Source: Buchnera aphidicola str. Ua (Uroleucon ambrosiae) (GTDB lineage: Bacteria; Pseudomonadota; Gammaproteobacteria; Enterobacterales; Enterobacteriaceae). From it: a stretch of DNA of 64,000 bases. The notes beneath the pieces are model-generated. The model was given only the letters and a program-made list of their open reading frames with translations, ran no database searches and was not told where the DNA came from. Location of the stretch: assembly GCF_000225465.1 (NCBI RefSeq), contig NC_017259.1:1-64000 (forward strand), written 5' to 3'. The stretch's first letter is position 1, and every line of letters starts with the position of its first letter. Both the position numbers and the translations under genes were made by a program. This document shows, piece after piece, positions 50,313 to 60,555 of the stretch.

Positions 50313-51484
50313 GTCTGTGTAATACATACTTTTAATATAATTGATATTTTGATAAATAATTAGAATATTTTTTATATATATTTAAGTATTTTAAATATTT
50401 TATTTTTTAATTATTGAGATACAAAATTTTATTAGTTATGTATTAAATAAAATGTTTAGATTTATATATATATTATTTTTAAAACAGTTGCAATATAGTT
50501 TGTTAATTTTTTGTTATTTTATCTTTATTTATTAATTTTTTGAATGGTCAAGAAAAAATTTAGATGATTCGATAATTTAAATAAAAAATATTATTTTTAT
50601 TTTAATAAAATAAATTAGTTTGTTTGATTAAATAAATAGTATATCACTGATATTTAATTGAAATTTAACATATAAAAATATAAAATTATATGTTTATTAA
50701 TCATTTTATATTGTATTTTTTATATAATCATTAAAAATTTACTATAAACAATATTTTAATAAAAAAATATATCAATAAAAACATATACAGTTGTTATAAA
50801 TTTGATTCAGTATCATATTTCATTAAAAATAATTATTTTTATTTTAATAGAGCGTTTAATTATTAAAATTTTTTCAATTTGATATAGATATTAATTTTTT
50901 ATATTAATTATTAATTACAGATTTTTTTTAAATAGATTATATAATAATACAGATATTTTAATGAATTATCAATTAAAAAAATAATTAATCATCATTTTAT
51001 TCAAATATATTTATATAAATATAGATATATTATGCAATATATTTTATTAAAAAAAATGCTATTTTTTTATTAGAGAGATTATATGTTGTTAAGCGATTTT
51101 TTTTTAAATGTAATAATATAAAAGTTAAAATAACTAGAGAATAATTTATATTATATTCAACAATAATTATTATATAGTAATTTTTATACACAAAATAAAT
51201 TTTATATCTATTGTTAATAAAAATTATTAAAAATCATTTTTATGAAAGATTAATTATAGTTAAAAGTAATATATTTTTTATTTTTTAAGAAATAGTTTGT
51301 TTGTTATTTAAATAATAATTTTATATATAGACACAAAATATAAAAATAATAGAAACGAATAATATTGAATTAAAACAATAAAAAAGGTAGTTATGATTAT
51401 TAAAATTATTGAATTTCAAATAAATCTAAATTTAACAGAATTGTTATTGTAAAAATAAATTATTCTTACAATTATAACTTTTAG

Positions 51485-51506
51485 TAATTTAGTAAATACT
51501 AAATTA
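51485..51506. repeat. 22-bp perfect palindrome upstream of argG
   Basis: TAATTTAGTA (51485-51494) and TACTAAATTA (51497-51506) are perfect 10-base arms around AA, ending 75 bases before argG. It is not an ARG box (consensus about TGAATWWWWATTCA). It may be a hairpin in the argG leader, an operator or a terminator of whatever was transcribed from the gap. Confidence 0.6.
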
Positions 51507-51581
51507 TTATTACTTCATAAGTATAAACATTTTAATTTAGATATTTATAATTTTGTCATCAAATAGGATGAGTTTAAATAT

Positions 51582-52793
51582 ATGAAAAAAAGTCAGCATA
51601 AAAAGGTTGTTTTAGCATATTCTGGAGGTTTAGACACTTCAGCAATCATTCCATGGCTGAAAGAAAATTATAATTTTGAAGTTATTGCTTTTGTAGCTGA
51701 TATAGGACAATCTAAACAAGATTTAGATGAAATTAATCAAAAGTCTATACATTCTGGTGCATCTAGTTGTTATATTGCAGATTTAAAAGAAGAATTTATA
51801 GAAGACTATGTCTATCCTATTTTAAAAACTGGAGCTTTATATGAAGGTAGTTATTTATTAGGCACAGCAATGGCTAGGCCTATTATTGCCAAAAAACAAG
51901 TGGAATTAGCATTAAATATTAATGCAAATGCATTATGTCATGGTGCTACAGGAAAAGGTAATGATCAAGTTCGTTTTGAAATGGCATATGCAGCATTAGC
52001 TCCACATTTAAGAATTATAGCTCCATGGAGAGAGTGGCATCTTAATTCTAGAGAATCATTACTAAAATATTTACATCAAAAAAATATTTCTACAACTGCA
52101 ACAGTCGAAAAAATTTATAGTAAAGATGAAAATGCTTGGCATATTTCAACAGAAGGAGGATTGCTTGAAAATCCTTGGAATAGATCTAATAAAGATTGCT
52201 GGAGTTGGACGGTAGATCCTGAAGATGCTCCAAATCAACCTGAATATGTTTCACTTATTTTAAAATCTGGTTGTGTTATATCAGTTAATAATATCAATTT
52301 AAAACCTAGCAAATGTGTTGAAATGCTTAATAAATTAGGTTCTAAACATGGTATTGGTAGAATTGATATTGTTGAAAATAGATTAGTTGGGATGAAATCT
52401 AGGGGATGTTATGAAACACCAGGAGGTACGATTATTATGACAGCTATAAAAGCGCTTGAGCAATTAGTTTTAGATCGTGAAAGTTTTCAGTGGAGAGAAA
52501 AACTAGCATTAGAAATGTCTTCTGTAGTTTATGATGGACGCTGGTTTACTCCAATACGTGAATCTTTACAAGCAGCTGCAAATTCATTATCACAACAAAT
52601 AACAGGAGAAGTTGTTTTAAAATTATTTAAAGGTGTCGTAACAGCTATTCAAAAAAAATCTCCTTATTCACTATATTCTGAAGAATATGCAACTTTTGGA
52701 AAAGATGAAGTTTACAAACAATCTGATGCAGATGGTTTTATTCGTTTATTTTCTTTATCTTCTAGAATACGCGCACAAAATGCACTTAAATAA
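51582..52793 (+). CDS. argG: Argininosuccinate synthase
   Basis: Joins citrulline and aspartate using ATP. The 403 residues belong to the common short form of the family (about 400), not the 447-residue form of E. coli K-12. The ATP PP-motif AYSGGLDTS is at residues 12-20, and [13 protein letters not shown] and the citrulline-binding segment are conserved. argH follows 72 bases downstream. With the earlier ornithine genes absent here, its citrulline supply is an open question. Confidence 0.97.
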   Translation: MKKSQHKKVVLAYSGGLDTSAIIPWLKENYNFEVIAFVADIGQSKQDLDEINQKSIHSGASSCYIADLKEEFIEDYVYPILKTGALYEGSYLLGTAMARPIIAKKQVELALNINANALCHGATGKGNDQVRFEMAYAALAPHLRIIAPWREWHLNSRESLLKYLHQKNISTTATVEKIYSKDENAWHISTEGGLLENPWNRSNKDCWSWTVDPEDAPNQPEYVSLILKSGCVISVNNINLKPSKCVEMLNKLGSKHGIGRIDIVENRLVGMKSRGCYETPGGTIIMTAIKALEQLVLDRESFQWREKLALEMSSVVYDGRWFTPIRESLQAAANSLSQQITGEVVLKLFKGVVTAIQKKSPYSLYSEEYATFGKDEVYKQSDADGFIRLFSLSSRIRAQNALK

Positions 52794-52865
52794 TTTTATT
52801 AAAAATAGAACGATACTTTTTTATTAAAAAATTTAATTATATTTATAATTTTATCGAGATAATAT

Positions 52866-54245
52866 ATGGCACTTTGGGGCGGACGATTTATTGGTGAATC
52901 AAATAAATTATTTAAAAAATTTAATACTTCTTTATCATTTGATTATATCTTAGCACAAGAAGATATAACGGCTTCAATTGCTTGGTCTAAAATTTTAATG
53001 AAGAGTAACATTCTTAGTAAAAAAGAACAAATTACAATTGAGCATGCACTTGTTGAATTATTAAAAGAAATTAAAATTAACAGTAAAAATATTCTTTTAA
53101 GTGATTGTGAAGATATTCATAGTTGGGTTGAAGAACAATTAATTAATAAAATTGGAGAATTAGGTAAAAAATTACATACTGGTCGTAGTCGAAATGATCA
53201 AATCACAACTGATTTAAAGTTATGGTGTAGAAAAATAATTGATATTTTATTAGATAATCTTATTAAGTTACAAATAAGATTTATTATTCTTGCTGAAGCT
53301 AATAAAAATGTTATTATGCCAGGTTACACACATTTACAAAGAGCCCAACCAATTACTTTTGCTTATTGGTGTTTAGCATATGTAGAAATGTTAAAACGAG
53401 ATGTTAGTCGTTTAAAAAATATTTTAAAAAGATTAAATATTAGTCCTCTTGGTTCAGGTGCTCTTTCTGGTACAGCATGGAACATTGATCGTGAAGAACT
53501 TGCTGTATCTCTTGGATTTCATTCTGCAACAAATAATGCACTAGATAGTGTTTCTGATCGTGATTATGTCATTGAATTATTATCTACTGCTTCTATAAGT
53601 ATGATGCATCTCTCAAGATTTTCTGAAGATATCATTTTTTTTAATTCAGGTGAAGCGAATTTTATTGAATTATCTGATGCTATTACATCTGGTTCATCAT
53701 TAATGCCTCAAAAAAAAAATCCAGATGCATTAGAATTAATTCGATCTAAATGCGGTCGTGTTTATGGTTCTTTAATGTCTATTTTAGTCATATTAAAATC
53801 TCTTCCATTATCTTATAATAAAGATATGCAAGAAGATAAAGAAGGTTTATTTGATGCCATAAAAACATGGAATAATTGTTTATGCATGACTATTTTAGTT
53901 TTAAAAAATATAAAAATAAAACATGATATATGTCGCCAAGCTGCAGAAGCAGGTTATGCTAATGCAACAGAAATTGCAGATTATTTAGTCAAAAAAGGCT
54001 TAACGTTTCGTGAAGCTCATAAAATATCTGGTCAAATAGTACTTCATGCAATTAAATTACACCAACCTTTACATTCTTTAACATTATCTATATTTCATAT
54101 TTATAGTAATCTTATTGAAGATGATATATATAAACATATTACTTTAGAATCTTGTCTCTTAAAAAGAATATCAAAAGGTGGTGTAGCACCATATCAAGTT
54201 GATCAAGAAATAATAACAGCAAAAAAACGATTAAATATTTTTTAA
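52866..54245 (+). CDS. argH: Argininosuccinate lyase
   Basis: Splits argininosuccinate into arginine and fumarate, the last step of arginine synthesis. The 459 residues (E. coli 457) carry the fumarase-superfamily signature [12 protein letters not shown] (276-287), whose serine is catalytic, and the N-terminal HTGRSRNDQ motif. The start ATGGCACTTTGGGGCGG matches E. coli. It probably ends transcription at the hairpin at 54285. Confidence 0.97.
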   Translation: MALWGGRFIGESNKLFKKFNTSLSFDYILAQEDITASIAWSKILMKSNILSKKEQITIEHALVELLKEIKINSKNILLSDCEDIHSWVEEQLINKIGELGKKLHTGRSRNDQITTDLKLWCRKIIDILLDNLIKLQIRFIILAEANKNVIMPGYTHLQRAQPITFAYWCLAYVEMLKRDVSRLKNILKRLNISPLGSGALSGTAWNIDREELAVSLGFHSATNNALDSVSDRDYVIELLSTASISMMHLSRFSEDIIFFNSGEANFIELSDAITSGSSLMPQKKNPDALELIRSKCGRVYGSLMSILVILKSLPLSYNKDMQEDKEGLFDAIKTWNNCLCMTILVLKNIKIKHDICRQAAEAGYANATEIADYLVKKGLTFREAHKISGQIVLHAIKLHQPLHSLTLSIFHIYSNLIEDDIYKHITLESCLLKRISKGGVAPYQVDQEIITAKKRLNIF

Positions 54246-54284
54246 TATATTTTATTTTCTATAAAATACTATTGATTTACATTG

Positions 54285-54323
54285 ATTAACTAGCATTTAA
54301 AATTTTTTAAATGCTCAGTTAAT
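54285..54323 (+). terminator. Long hairpin between argH and yibN
   Basis: AGCATTTAAAA (54292-54302) and TTTTAAATGCT (54305-54315) are perfect 11-base arms around TT. ATTAAC (54285-54290) and GTTAAT (54318-54323) extend the stem past a 1-by-2 internal loop to 17 bp in all. The strand continues TTATTTA. It begins 40 bases after argH, fitting a terminator; it is the longest stem in the window. Confidence 0.65.
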
Positions 54324-54360
54324 TTATTTATAAAATATAAAATATTAGGAAATATCATTT

Positions 54361-54801
54361 ATGCAAGATTTATTTTTGTTTATTAGTGAACATATTGTAT
54401 TAGTCAGTTTTTGGTTTTTTTGTTTAATTATGTTATTTTTTTCTTCTACTAAAAACATATTTATACAATCAAAAATTATTAATAATATTCAAGCAATTAA
54501 GTTAATTAATGAAGATAAAGCAATTGTTTTTGATACTCGTACTGCTGAAATTTTTAAAACAGGACATATTATAAATTCTATTAATATTCCATTAGAAAAT
54601 ATTTTTTTAGGAAATGTTAATCAAATAAAAAAATATAAGATTTTTCCTATTATTCTTATTTTAAATAATACATATGAGTATAATAAGTGTATGAAAGAAC
54701 TATTAAAACATGGATTTAAGAATGTTTATATTTTAAAGAATGGTTTATATGATTGGAATTTAGAAAATTTACCTTTGTTTGTTAAAAAAATAGATCATTA
54801 A
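54361..54801 (+). CDS. yibN: Membrane-anchored rhodanese-like protein YibN
   Basis: Single N-terminal membrane helix (about residues 12-27) and one rhodanese domain (VFDTRTAEIFKTGHIINSINIPL, then a conserved GFKNVYILKNGLYDWN end). The 146 residues compare with 143 in E. coli YibN. In my alignment the active-site cysteine of the E. coli protein (SGMQCQEPA) falls on Tyr (NTYEYNKCM); a Cys lies three residues later. Its sulfur-transfer activity is therefore doubtful. It keeps its place ahead of secB, with grxC lost. Confidence 0.88.
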   Translation: MQDLFLFISEHIVLVSFWFFCLIMLFFSSTKNIFIQSKIINNIQAIKLINEDKAIVFDTRTAEIFKTGHIINSINIPLENIFLGNVNQIKKYKIFPIILILNNTYEYNKCMKELLKHGFKNVYILKNGLYDWNLENLPLFVKKIDH

Positions 54802-54913
54802 TCATTTTTATACTAAAAAAAGTTTTTTATGTATTGTTTTATAAATAATATTTTTTAATAAAAATATTTACATATCATTAATTAACAAAAAAAATTTTAT
54901 TTTTGGACATATT

Positions 54914-55357
54914 ATGTTAGATGAAAAAAATCAAAAAGAATTTTTTGAAATTAAACGTATTTATATAAAAGATGCTTCTTTTGAAGCTCCTAATACACCT
55001 AATATTTTTTATTATGACTGGATACCAAATGTTAAATTAAATATCAATAATACAGTAAAAGAAATAGAAAAACATATGTTTGAAATTGTTTTGAAAATAC
55101 AGATTACAGTTAAAATTCAAGAACAATTAGCATTTTTATGTGATTTAGATCAAGCTGGTATTTTTTTAATTATTCAGATAAATCAACAAAAATTAAAACA
55201 TTGTTTATATTCTGATTGTCCAAATATTTTATTTCCTTATGCTCGTTCTAATATTTCTAATTTAATATCTCATGGAAGTTTTCCTCCAATTAATCTTGCA
55301 CCTATTAATTTTGATGCTCTTTATGAGAATCATATTAAATTAAAAGAATATCAATAA
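54914..55357 (+). CDS. secB: Protein-export chaperone SecB
   Basis: Tetrameric chaperone that holds precursors unfolded for SecA. The 147 residues (E. coli 155) match throughout (IKDASFEAPNTPN, CPNILFPYARSNISNL, SHGSFPPINLAPINFDALY). The acidic C-terminal tail that contacts the SecA zinc site in E. coli is shorter, ending LKEYQ. gpsA, which follows in E. coli, is gone and cysE comes next. SecE is also in the window. Confidence 0.95.
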   Translation: MLDEKNQKEFFEIKRIYIKDASFEAPNTPNIFYYDWIPNVKLNINNTVKEIEKHMFEIVLKIQITVKIQEQLAFLCDLDQAGIFLIIQINQQKLKHCLYSDCPNILFPYARSNISNLISHGSFPPINLAPINFDALYENHIKLKEYQ

Positions 55358-55443
55358 AATAATTAATATAATATGTCGATGTTTAATAATGCAAATATCA
55401 AAATATTATTACAATTATTATAATATCATGTCAGGAGAAAATA

Positions 55444-56268
55444 ATGTATTTTTTGAAAATATCAAAAATATGGCGCAAAATACTTAATCAAACTTATTTA
55501 TTTTCAAAAAAAGAACCAATCTTATCAAATTTTTATTATAATTCTATATTACAACACAAAAGTTTTATTAATGCTTTAAGTTATATATTAGCAAATAAAT
55601 TATCTACATCTATTTTTCCTAAAAAAACTCTTCAAAAGATATTTGATCATGTATATTTAGAGAATCATTGTATGTTAAAATATATAGTACGAGATATTGA
55701 AGCTATTTTAGAACGTGATCCAGCAGTAAATAATTATTTAATACCTCTTTTATATTTGAAAGGTTTTCATGCTTTAGAAGCATATAGAATTAGCCATTAT
55801 TTATGGCGTATCAATAAAAAATCATTATCACAATATTTACACAGTAGAATATCTTCTGAATTTTCAGTAGATATTCATCCAGCTGCATATATTGGATCTG
55901 GTGTCATGTTAGATCATGCAAATGGTATTGTTATTGGTGAAACTGTTAATATAGAAGATGATGTTTCAATTTTTCATTCTGTTACTTTAGGTAGTACTGG
56001 TAAAGATTTAGGAAAAAATAGACATCCTACTATTCGAAGAGGAGTGATAATTGGTGCAGGCGCCAAAATTTTAGGTAATATTGAAATCGGATTAAAAGCT
56101 AAGATAGGGGCTGGTGCAGTAGTTGTAAAAAATATTCCTGCTTATGTTACAGTCGTTGGTACACCAGCTAAAATTATAAATAATCTAGATAATAAAAAAC
56201 AATTTTTACAAGAACAAAAAAATAATGTATCTTATTTAAATAATTTTCAATATGGTGATGGAATTTAA
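55444..56268 (+). CDS. cysE: Serine acetyltransferase
   Basis: Makes O-acetylserine, the carbon skeleton for cysteine. The 274 residues (E. coli 273) have an N-terminal helical domain and the C-terminal left-handed beta helix of hexapeptide repeats. The catalytic His158 and Asp143 are in LDHANG and VDIHPAA. The last residues (NFQYGDGI) end in Gly-Ile, as needed for binding O-acetylserine sulfhydrylase in the cysteine synthase complex. AGGAGA lies close before the ATG. Confidence 0.97.
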   Translation: MYFLKISKIWRKILNQTYLFSKKEPILSNFYYNSILQHKSFINALSYILANKLSTSIFPKKTLQKIFDHVYLENHCMLKYIVRDIEAILERDPAVNNYLIPLLYLKGFHALEAYRISHYLWRINKKSLSQYLHSRISSEFSVDIHPAAYIGSGVMLDHANGIVIGETVNIEDDVSIFHSVTLGSTGKDLGKNRHPTIRRGVIIGAGAKILGNIEIGLKAKIGAGAVVVKNIPAYVTVVGTPAKIINNLDNKKQFLQEQKNNVSYLNNFQYGDGI

Positions 56269-56288
56269 TAAATTTTATATATAAAATA

Positions 56289-56345
56289 AAAACTTCTGTT
56301 TTATAAAAACTATGATTAATATACTTATATTAATACAGAAGTTTT
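56289..56345. terminator. Bidirectional terminator between cysE and rpoD
   Basis: An outer 11-bp stem, AAAACTTCTGT (56289-56299) with ACAGAAGTTTT (56335-56345), encloses an inner perfect stem, ATTAATATA (56315-56323) with TATATTAAT (56326-56334). Both flanks are T-rich on their respective strands, so it can stop convergent cysE and rpoD transcripts. Confidence 0.8.
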
Positions 56346-56369
56346 ATTTTATATTTAATTAATTAAAAT

Positions 56370-58196
56370 TTAATCATCTAAAAAACTACGTAATACTTCT
56401 GATCTACTTGGATGACGTAATTTTCTTAATGCCTTAGCTTCTATTTGTCGTATTCTTTCTCTAGTAACATCAAATTGTTTTCCCACTTCTTCTAAAGTGT
56501 GATCAGTATTCATATCAATTCCAAAACGCATACGTAGTACTTTTGCTTCACGAGCTGTTAAACCTGATAACACATCATGTGTTGCTGATCTTAAACTTTC
56601 AGATGTAGCAGAATCTAATGGTAATTCTAAAGTTGTATCTTCTATGAAATCTCCTAAATGTGAATCATCATCATCTCCAATTGGAGTTTCCATAGAGATT
56701 GGTTCCTTAGCTATTTTTAATACTTTTCTAATTTTATCTTCAGGAATAAACATTTTTTCAGATAATTCTTCTGGCGTTGGTTCTCGTCCTATTTCTTGTA
56801 ACATTTGTCTAGAAATACGATTTAATTTATTAATTGTTTCAATCATATGTACTGGAATTCGAATTGTTCGAGCTTGGTCAGCAATAGAACGAGTAATTGC
56901 TTGACGAATCCACCAAGTAGCATATGTGGAAAATTTATAACCTCGACGGTATTCAAATTTATCAACAGCCTTCATTAAACCAATATTTCCCTCTTGTATT
57001 AAATCTAAGAATTGTAAACCTCTATTTGTATATTTTTTTGCAATAGAGATCACTAGTCTTAAATTAGCTTCTACCATTTCTTTTTTTGCACGTTTAGCTT
57101 TTAGTTCTCCAATAGACATGCGTTTATTAATATCTTTTACTTGTTCAATTGTTAAGCCTGTTTCTTTTTCTATTTCAATTAATTTTTTTATACTGATAAA
57201 CACATCATCTTGAACTTTTGTTAAGTTTTCAGACCATGGTTGATTTTTATTTTGTTCTTGAATAAACCAAACATGATCGATATTTTGAACTGGAAAAATT
57301 TTAAGAAAATTTTTTTTTGGCATTTTACAAATATCAACACATAATTTTATAATAATTCTTTCTTGTTTTCTTACTCTTTCCATCATATTTCGCATGTTAT
57401 TAACTAAATGATCAAATTGTTTTGGAACTAATCGAAATTGCTTAAATATTTCTGATAAATGATAAATTTCTAATAATGAATCTTCATGTTTTCTATTTTT
57501 ATTTTTTATAGTTTTATTAGTATTATTATATTGCATACGTAATGCAGAAAATTTTTCATTAGCTAGTTCTGGATCAATAGAATGATCGTCTTCATGATTT
57601 TCGTGATCTTCTTCATTGTTTTGTTCTTCTTCTAAGAGTTCAGAACCTATATGTAGAGCTGTCGGGGAAAATATTTCTTCTGCATTCGGATCAACAAATC
57701 CTGTTATTATATCTGATAATCGTATTTGTCCAGTTTTTACACGATCATATTGATCAAGAAGGTATGTAATTGCTTCTGGATATTCTGAGACTGAGCATTG
57801 AACTTGATTAATACCTTCTTCAATACGTTTAGCTATATCAATTTCTCCTTCTCGTGTTAACAATTCAACAGTTCCCATTTCTCTCATATACATGCGAACA
57901 GGATCTGTAGTTCGTCCTAATTCTGATTCTACACTAGATAGTACTTGAGTTGCTGCTTCAACTGCATCTTCATCGGTATCTGTATTAATTTCATTTAAGA
58001 TTAGATCATCAGCGTCAGGTGCTTCTTCAACTACTGGAATGCCCATATCATTGATCATTTGAATAATATCATTAATTTGTTCAGAATCAATTATATCTTC
58101 TGGTAAATGATCATTAACTTCAGAATAAGTTAAATATCCTTGCTCTTTTCCGTGTGTTATAAGTAGTTTAAGTTGCGACTGTGGGTTTTGATCCAT
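56370..58196 (-). CDS. rpoD: RNA polymerase housekeeping sigma factor (sigma-70)
   Basis: Primary sigma factor. The 608 residues (E. coli 613) have region 1.1 at the N-terminus, the nonconserved region with an acidic patch ([16 protein letters not shown]), region 2 ([35 protein letters not shown]) and region 4 with the helix-turn-helix [17 protein letters not shown]. It ends the rpsU-dnaG-rpoD operon. With RpoH it is one of two sigma factors in the window. Confidence 0.98.
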   Translation of the reverse strand: MDQNPQSQLKLLITHGKEQGYLTYSEVNDHLPEDIIDSEQINDIIQMINDMGIPVVEEAPDADDLILNEINTDTDEDAVEAATQVLSSVESELGRTTDPVRMYMREMGTVELLTREGEIDIAKRIEEGINQVQCSVSEYPEAITYLLDQYDRVKTGQIRLSDIITGFVDPNAEEIFSPTALHIGSELLEEEQNNEEDHENHEDDHSIDPELANEKFSALRMQYNNTNKTIKNKNRKHEDSLLEIYHLSEIFKQFRLVPKQFDHLVNNMRNMMERVRKQERIIIKLCVDICKMPKKNFLKIFPVQNIDHVWFIQEQNKNQPWSENLTKVQDDVFISIKKLIEIEKETGLTIEQVKDINKRMSIGELKAKRAKKEMVEANLRLVISIAKKYTNRGLQFLDLIQEGNIGLMKAVDKFEYRRGYKFSTYATWWIRQAITRSIADQARTIRIPVHMIETINKLNRISRQMLQEIGREPTPEELSEKMFIPEDKIRKVLKIAKEPISMETPIGDDDDSHLGDFIEDTTLELPLDSATSESLRSATHDVLSGLTAREAKVLRMRFGIDMNTDHTLEEVGKQFDVTRERIRQIEAKALRKLRHPSRSEVLRSFLDD

Positions 58197-58234
58197 AATA
58201 CGGTATCCAGATTGTATTAATTTAATGAATATTA

Positions 58235-58252
58235 ATTGACTGTTTAGTCAAT
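58235..58252 (-). repeat. Hairpin between dnaG and rpoD
   Basis: ATTGACT (58235-58241) and AGTCAAT (58246-58252) form a perfect 7-bp stem with a GTTT loop in the 146-bp dnaG-rpoD spacer. No T tract follows on the - strand, so it may act in mRNA processing rather than termination. It also contains a -35-like TTGACT. Confidence 0.45.
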
Positions 58253-58342
58253 AATGAGTAATAAAATGATTATAAAAATTTTCAAGCAATGAATAAATAT
58301 GAAAATATTTAGTTAATATTATATTTTTTATAAAATTTAATA

Positions 58343-60076
58343 TTATTTTTTAGATAATGCTTTATTGATAGACCAAATTTCTTTTTTTTCATTAATTGTT
58401 AGTCCTTTTATTCTTTCTTGAGCAATCAGATATTCTTGTCTTGCTTCAAGAATTTTATTATATATATTAGTTAACAAATCTAAAAACATATTTTGAATTT
58501 CTTTTTTAACAATCATATGATCCCATTTAGATAATATTTTTAAAATATTAATAATTTTTGTATTTCTATATAATTCTAATAATTGACCTGTATTAATATT
58601 AGGATAATCGAGACATGTTTGTAATATTTCTAGAAAAATAGGGAGTCCTTTTAATTTAAATTTTTGAAATTTTACTATTTCAGGAGCGGCTTTTGATAAA
58701 CTTGGATTTTGCACAAGCAAGCTTATTAATATACGCATTGGAGTATATTTAATTTGAAAATGTGATCTATATTTTTTTTTAATTTCTTTTTCATATAAAA
58801 ATTTTTCAAATTGATCATCATCTAAAATTCCTATCATTCTTGCTAATATTTGACGTAAATAAATTCGAATTGTATCACTAGAAATCGTATTAATTAATGG
58901 TAAAGCACGAGCACTTAAATAAAATTTATCATCATTAGATGATAAATTAACATTTTTTAGTATATTTTTAAAAAAAAATTTTGACATGGTTATTGCATTA
59001 TTAATACGTTTTTGAAATTTTTCTCGACCTTCTTTTCTAATAATAGTATCAGGATCTTCATTATTTGGTAATAATATAAATTTTAATGTTTTTGTTTCTG
59101 ATATATATGGTAGTGCTTTTTTTAAAGTTTGCCAGGCTGCATTTTTTCCTGCTTCATCACCATCATAGCAGTATATAACTAAATTTGTATTTTGAAATAA
59201 AAGTTGAATATGTTCACTAGTTGTTGCAGTACCTAAAGAAGAAACAACATAATTTATATTATATTGAGTCAATGTAATAACATCAATGAATCCTTCTACA
59301 ACTAATAAGTATAAAGGTTTAGAACATTTTTGTTTAACTTGATACAATCCATAAATTTGTTTGCGTTTATAAAAAATATATGTTTCAGGTGAGTTCAAAT
59401 ATTTTGGTAAGATATTATTTAATGTACGACCTCCAAAACCTACAATTCTACCATGATGATCTTGTATAGGAAATACAATACGTCCCTGTAATCTATCATA
59501 TTTATATCCTTTAGCATTAATTGCAATAATATTATGCGTTAATAATTCTTGTTCAAATATTTTATTGATTTTTAATTTTGTGCAAAACTCATTCCAGTTA
59601 AAACTAGAAACTCCAATTAAAAAAAAATCAACCATTTTTTTATTAATACCTCTATCAGACAAATATTTTTTTGCTGAATTAGTAAAATTAATATTTTCTT
59701 GATATAATTTACACATTTTCTGCATTAATAAATATAATGTTTGTTTTTTAAAATATAAGTTATGTTGAGTAGTTTGTTCAAATGGGATATTCATACCATG
59801 CATTAACGCTAGTTCTTCAATACTTTCTATAAAACTTAAATGTTCATATTGTATTAAAAAATCAATAGCATTGCCATGTGCATTACATCCAAAACAATAG
59901 TAAAATTGTTTTTCTTTATTAACAGTAAACGATGGAGTGTTATCATCATGAAAAGGACAATTAGCTTTATAGTTTTGACCGCATTTTTTTAAGATCAATC
60001 TTCTATTAATTAATTCTACAATATTTGTACGAAATAGTAGTTCAGTAATAAAATCTTTAGGTATTTTTCCAGGCAT
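58343..60076 (-). CDS. dnaG: DNA primase
   Basis: Synthesises RNA primers for the replisome. The 577 residues (E. coli 581) show the zinc ribbon with Cys40, His43, Cys61 and Cys64, the Toprim core with VVEGFIDVI and [12 protein letters not shown], and a C-terminal DnaB-binding domain which is the most diverged part. It is the middle gene of rpsU-dnaG-rpoD. Confidence 0.97.
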   Translation of the reverse strand: MPGKIPKDFITELLFRTNIVELINRRLILKKCGQNYKANCPFHDDNTPSFTVNKEKQFYYCFGCNAHGNAIDFLIQYEHLSFIESIEELALMHGMNIPFEQTTQHNLYFKKQTLYLLMQKMCKLYQENINFTNSAKKYLSDRGINKKMVDFFLIGVSSFNWNEFCTKLKINKIFEQELLTHNIIAINAKGYKYDRLQGRIVFPIQDHHGRIVGFGGRTLNNILPKYLNSPETYIFYKRKQIYGLYQVKQKCSKPLYLLVVEGFIDVITLTQYNINYVVSSLGTATTSEHIQLLFQNTNLVIYCYDGDEAGKNAAWQTLKKALPYISETKTLKFILLPNNEDPDTIIRKEGREKFQKRINNAITMSKFFFKNILKNVNLSSNDDKFYLSARALPLINTISSDTIRIYLRQILARMIGILDDDQFEKFLYEKEIKKKYRSHFQIKYTPMRILISLLVQNPSLSKAAPEIVKFQKFKLKGLPIFLEILQTCLDYPNINTGQLLELYRNTKIINILKILSKWDHMIVKKEIQNMFLDLLTNIYNKILEARQEYLIAQERIKGLTINEKKEIWSINKALSKK

Positions 60077-60101
60077 ATATTTTAGTATATTATATTTGTT
60101 T

Positions 60102-60122
60102 CCGTTCTTAAAAAAAGAACGG
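60102..60122 (-). repeat. Hairpin in the rpsU-dnaG spacer
   Basis: CCGTTCTT (60102-60109) and AAGAACGG (60115-60122) form a perfect 8-bp stem with a five-base loop, 29 bases past rpsU. E. coli has an internal terminator at this place that lowers dnaG expression. On the - strand no T tract follows (AAACAAAT), but on the + strand it is followed by TTTTT, so the orientation of any termination is uncertain. Confidence 0.55.
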
Positions 60123-60151
60123 TTTTTATAGTTATGTATCTTTTAATGCAT

Positions 60152-60367
60152 TTAGTACATACGAATACGTCTTGCATTTTCCCGTGTTAGTTTTTTTGCA
60201 AGGCGTTTTATAGCGGAAGCTTTAGCACGTTTACGTTCAGTAGTTGGTTTTTCATAAAATTCTCTACGACGAATTTCAGCTAATATTCCAGCTTTTTCAC
60301 AAGATCTTTTAAATCGACGCAGTGCTACATCGAATGGTTCATTTTCTCGAACTTTTATTATTGGCAT
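60152..60367 (-). CDS. rpsU: 30S ribosomal protein S21
   Basis: Small basic protein of the 30S subunit that helps mRNA binding. The 71 residues equal E. coli, from [18 protein letters not shown] to RRIRMY. It is the first gene of the macromolecular-synthesis operon and divergent from tsaD, the same arrangement as in E. coli. Confidence 0.97.
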   Translation of the reverse strand: MPIIKVRENEPFDVALRRFKRSCEKAGILAEIRRREFYEKPTTERKRAKASAIKRLAKKLTRENARRIRMY

Positions 60368-60426
60368 ATAAGATTAACCTCAATTGTAAATAAAATAAAA
60401 AATTATAAAGATTTTAAATAATAGAT

Positions 60427-60454
60427 CCTATATCAATCAGTATGATATTGTAAA
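60427..60454 (-). promoter_or_regulatory. Possible promoter of rpsU-dnaG-rpoD
   Basis: On the - strand TTTACA (60454-60449) and TATAGG (60432-60427) are separated by 16 bases, 60 bases before rpsU. Each element matches four or five of six consensus bases. It is the best pair I see in the rpsU-tsaD spacer. Confidence 0.3.
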
Positions 60455-60555
60455 GTATCATTTTTTATAAAATTCATTTGTTTAGATAATATTAATTTTT
60501 AAAGTAGTATTAAAGAGATTTTGATTATAAAACGTTAATTATTAGGTACAAATTT

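Larger units (their letters stand above)
50274..51581. other. 1.3-kb gap, probable site of lost argE-argC-argB
   Basis: The longest gene-free stretch in the window. No open frame on either strand resembles a gene, and I could not find remnants of acetylornithine deacetylase, N-acetylglutamyl-phosphate reductase or acetylglutamate kinase. From memory, other Buchnera carry argE-argC-argB here, between metF and argG, and in E. coli argECBH lies close to metF. A weak hairpin sits at the left end (50287) and a palindrome at the right end (51485). Confidence 0.6.

Noticed and set aside
50274..51581. Possible pseudogene remnants of argE, argC or argB
   Set aside because: I could not recognise any conserved peptide block by eye on either strand, so I report the region as a gap and not as pseudogenes.
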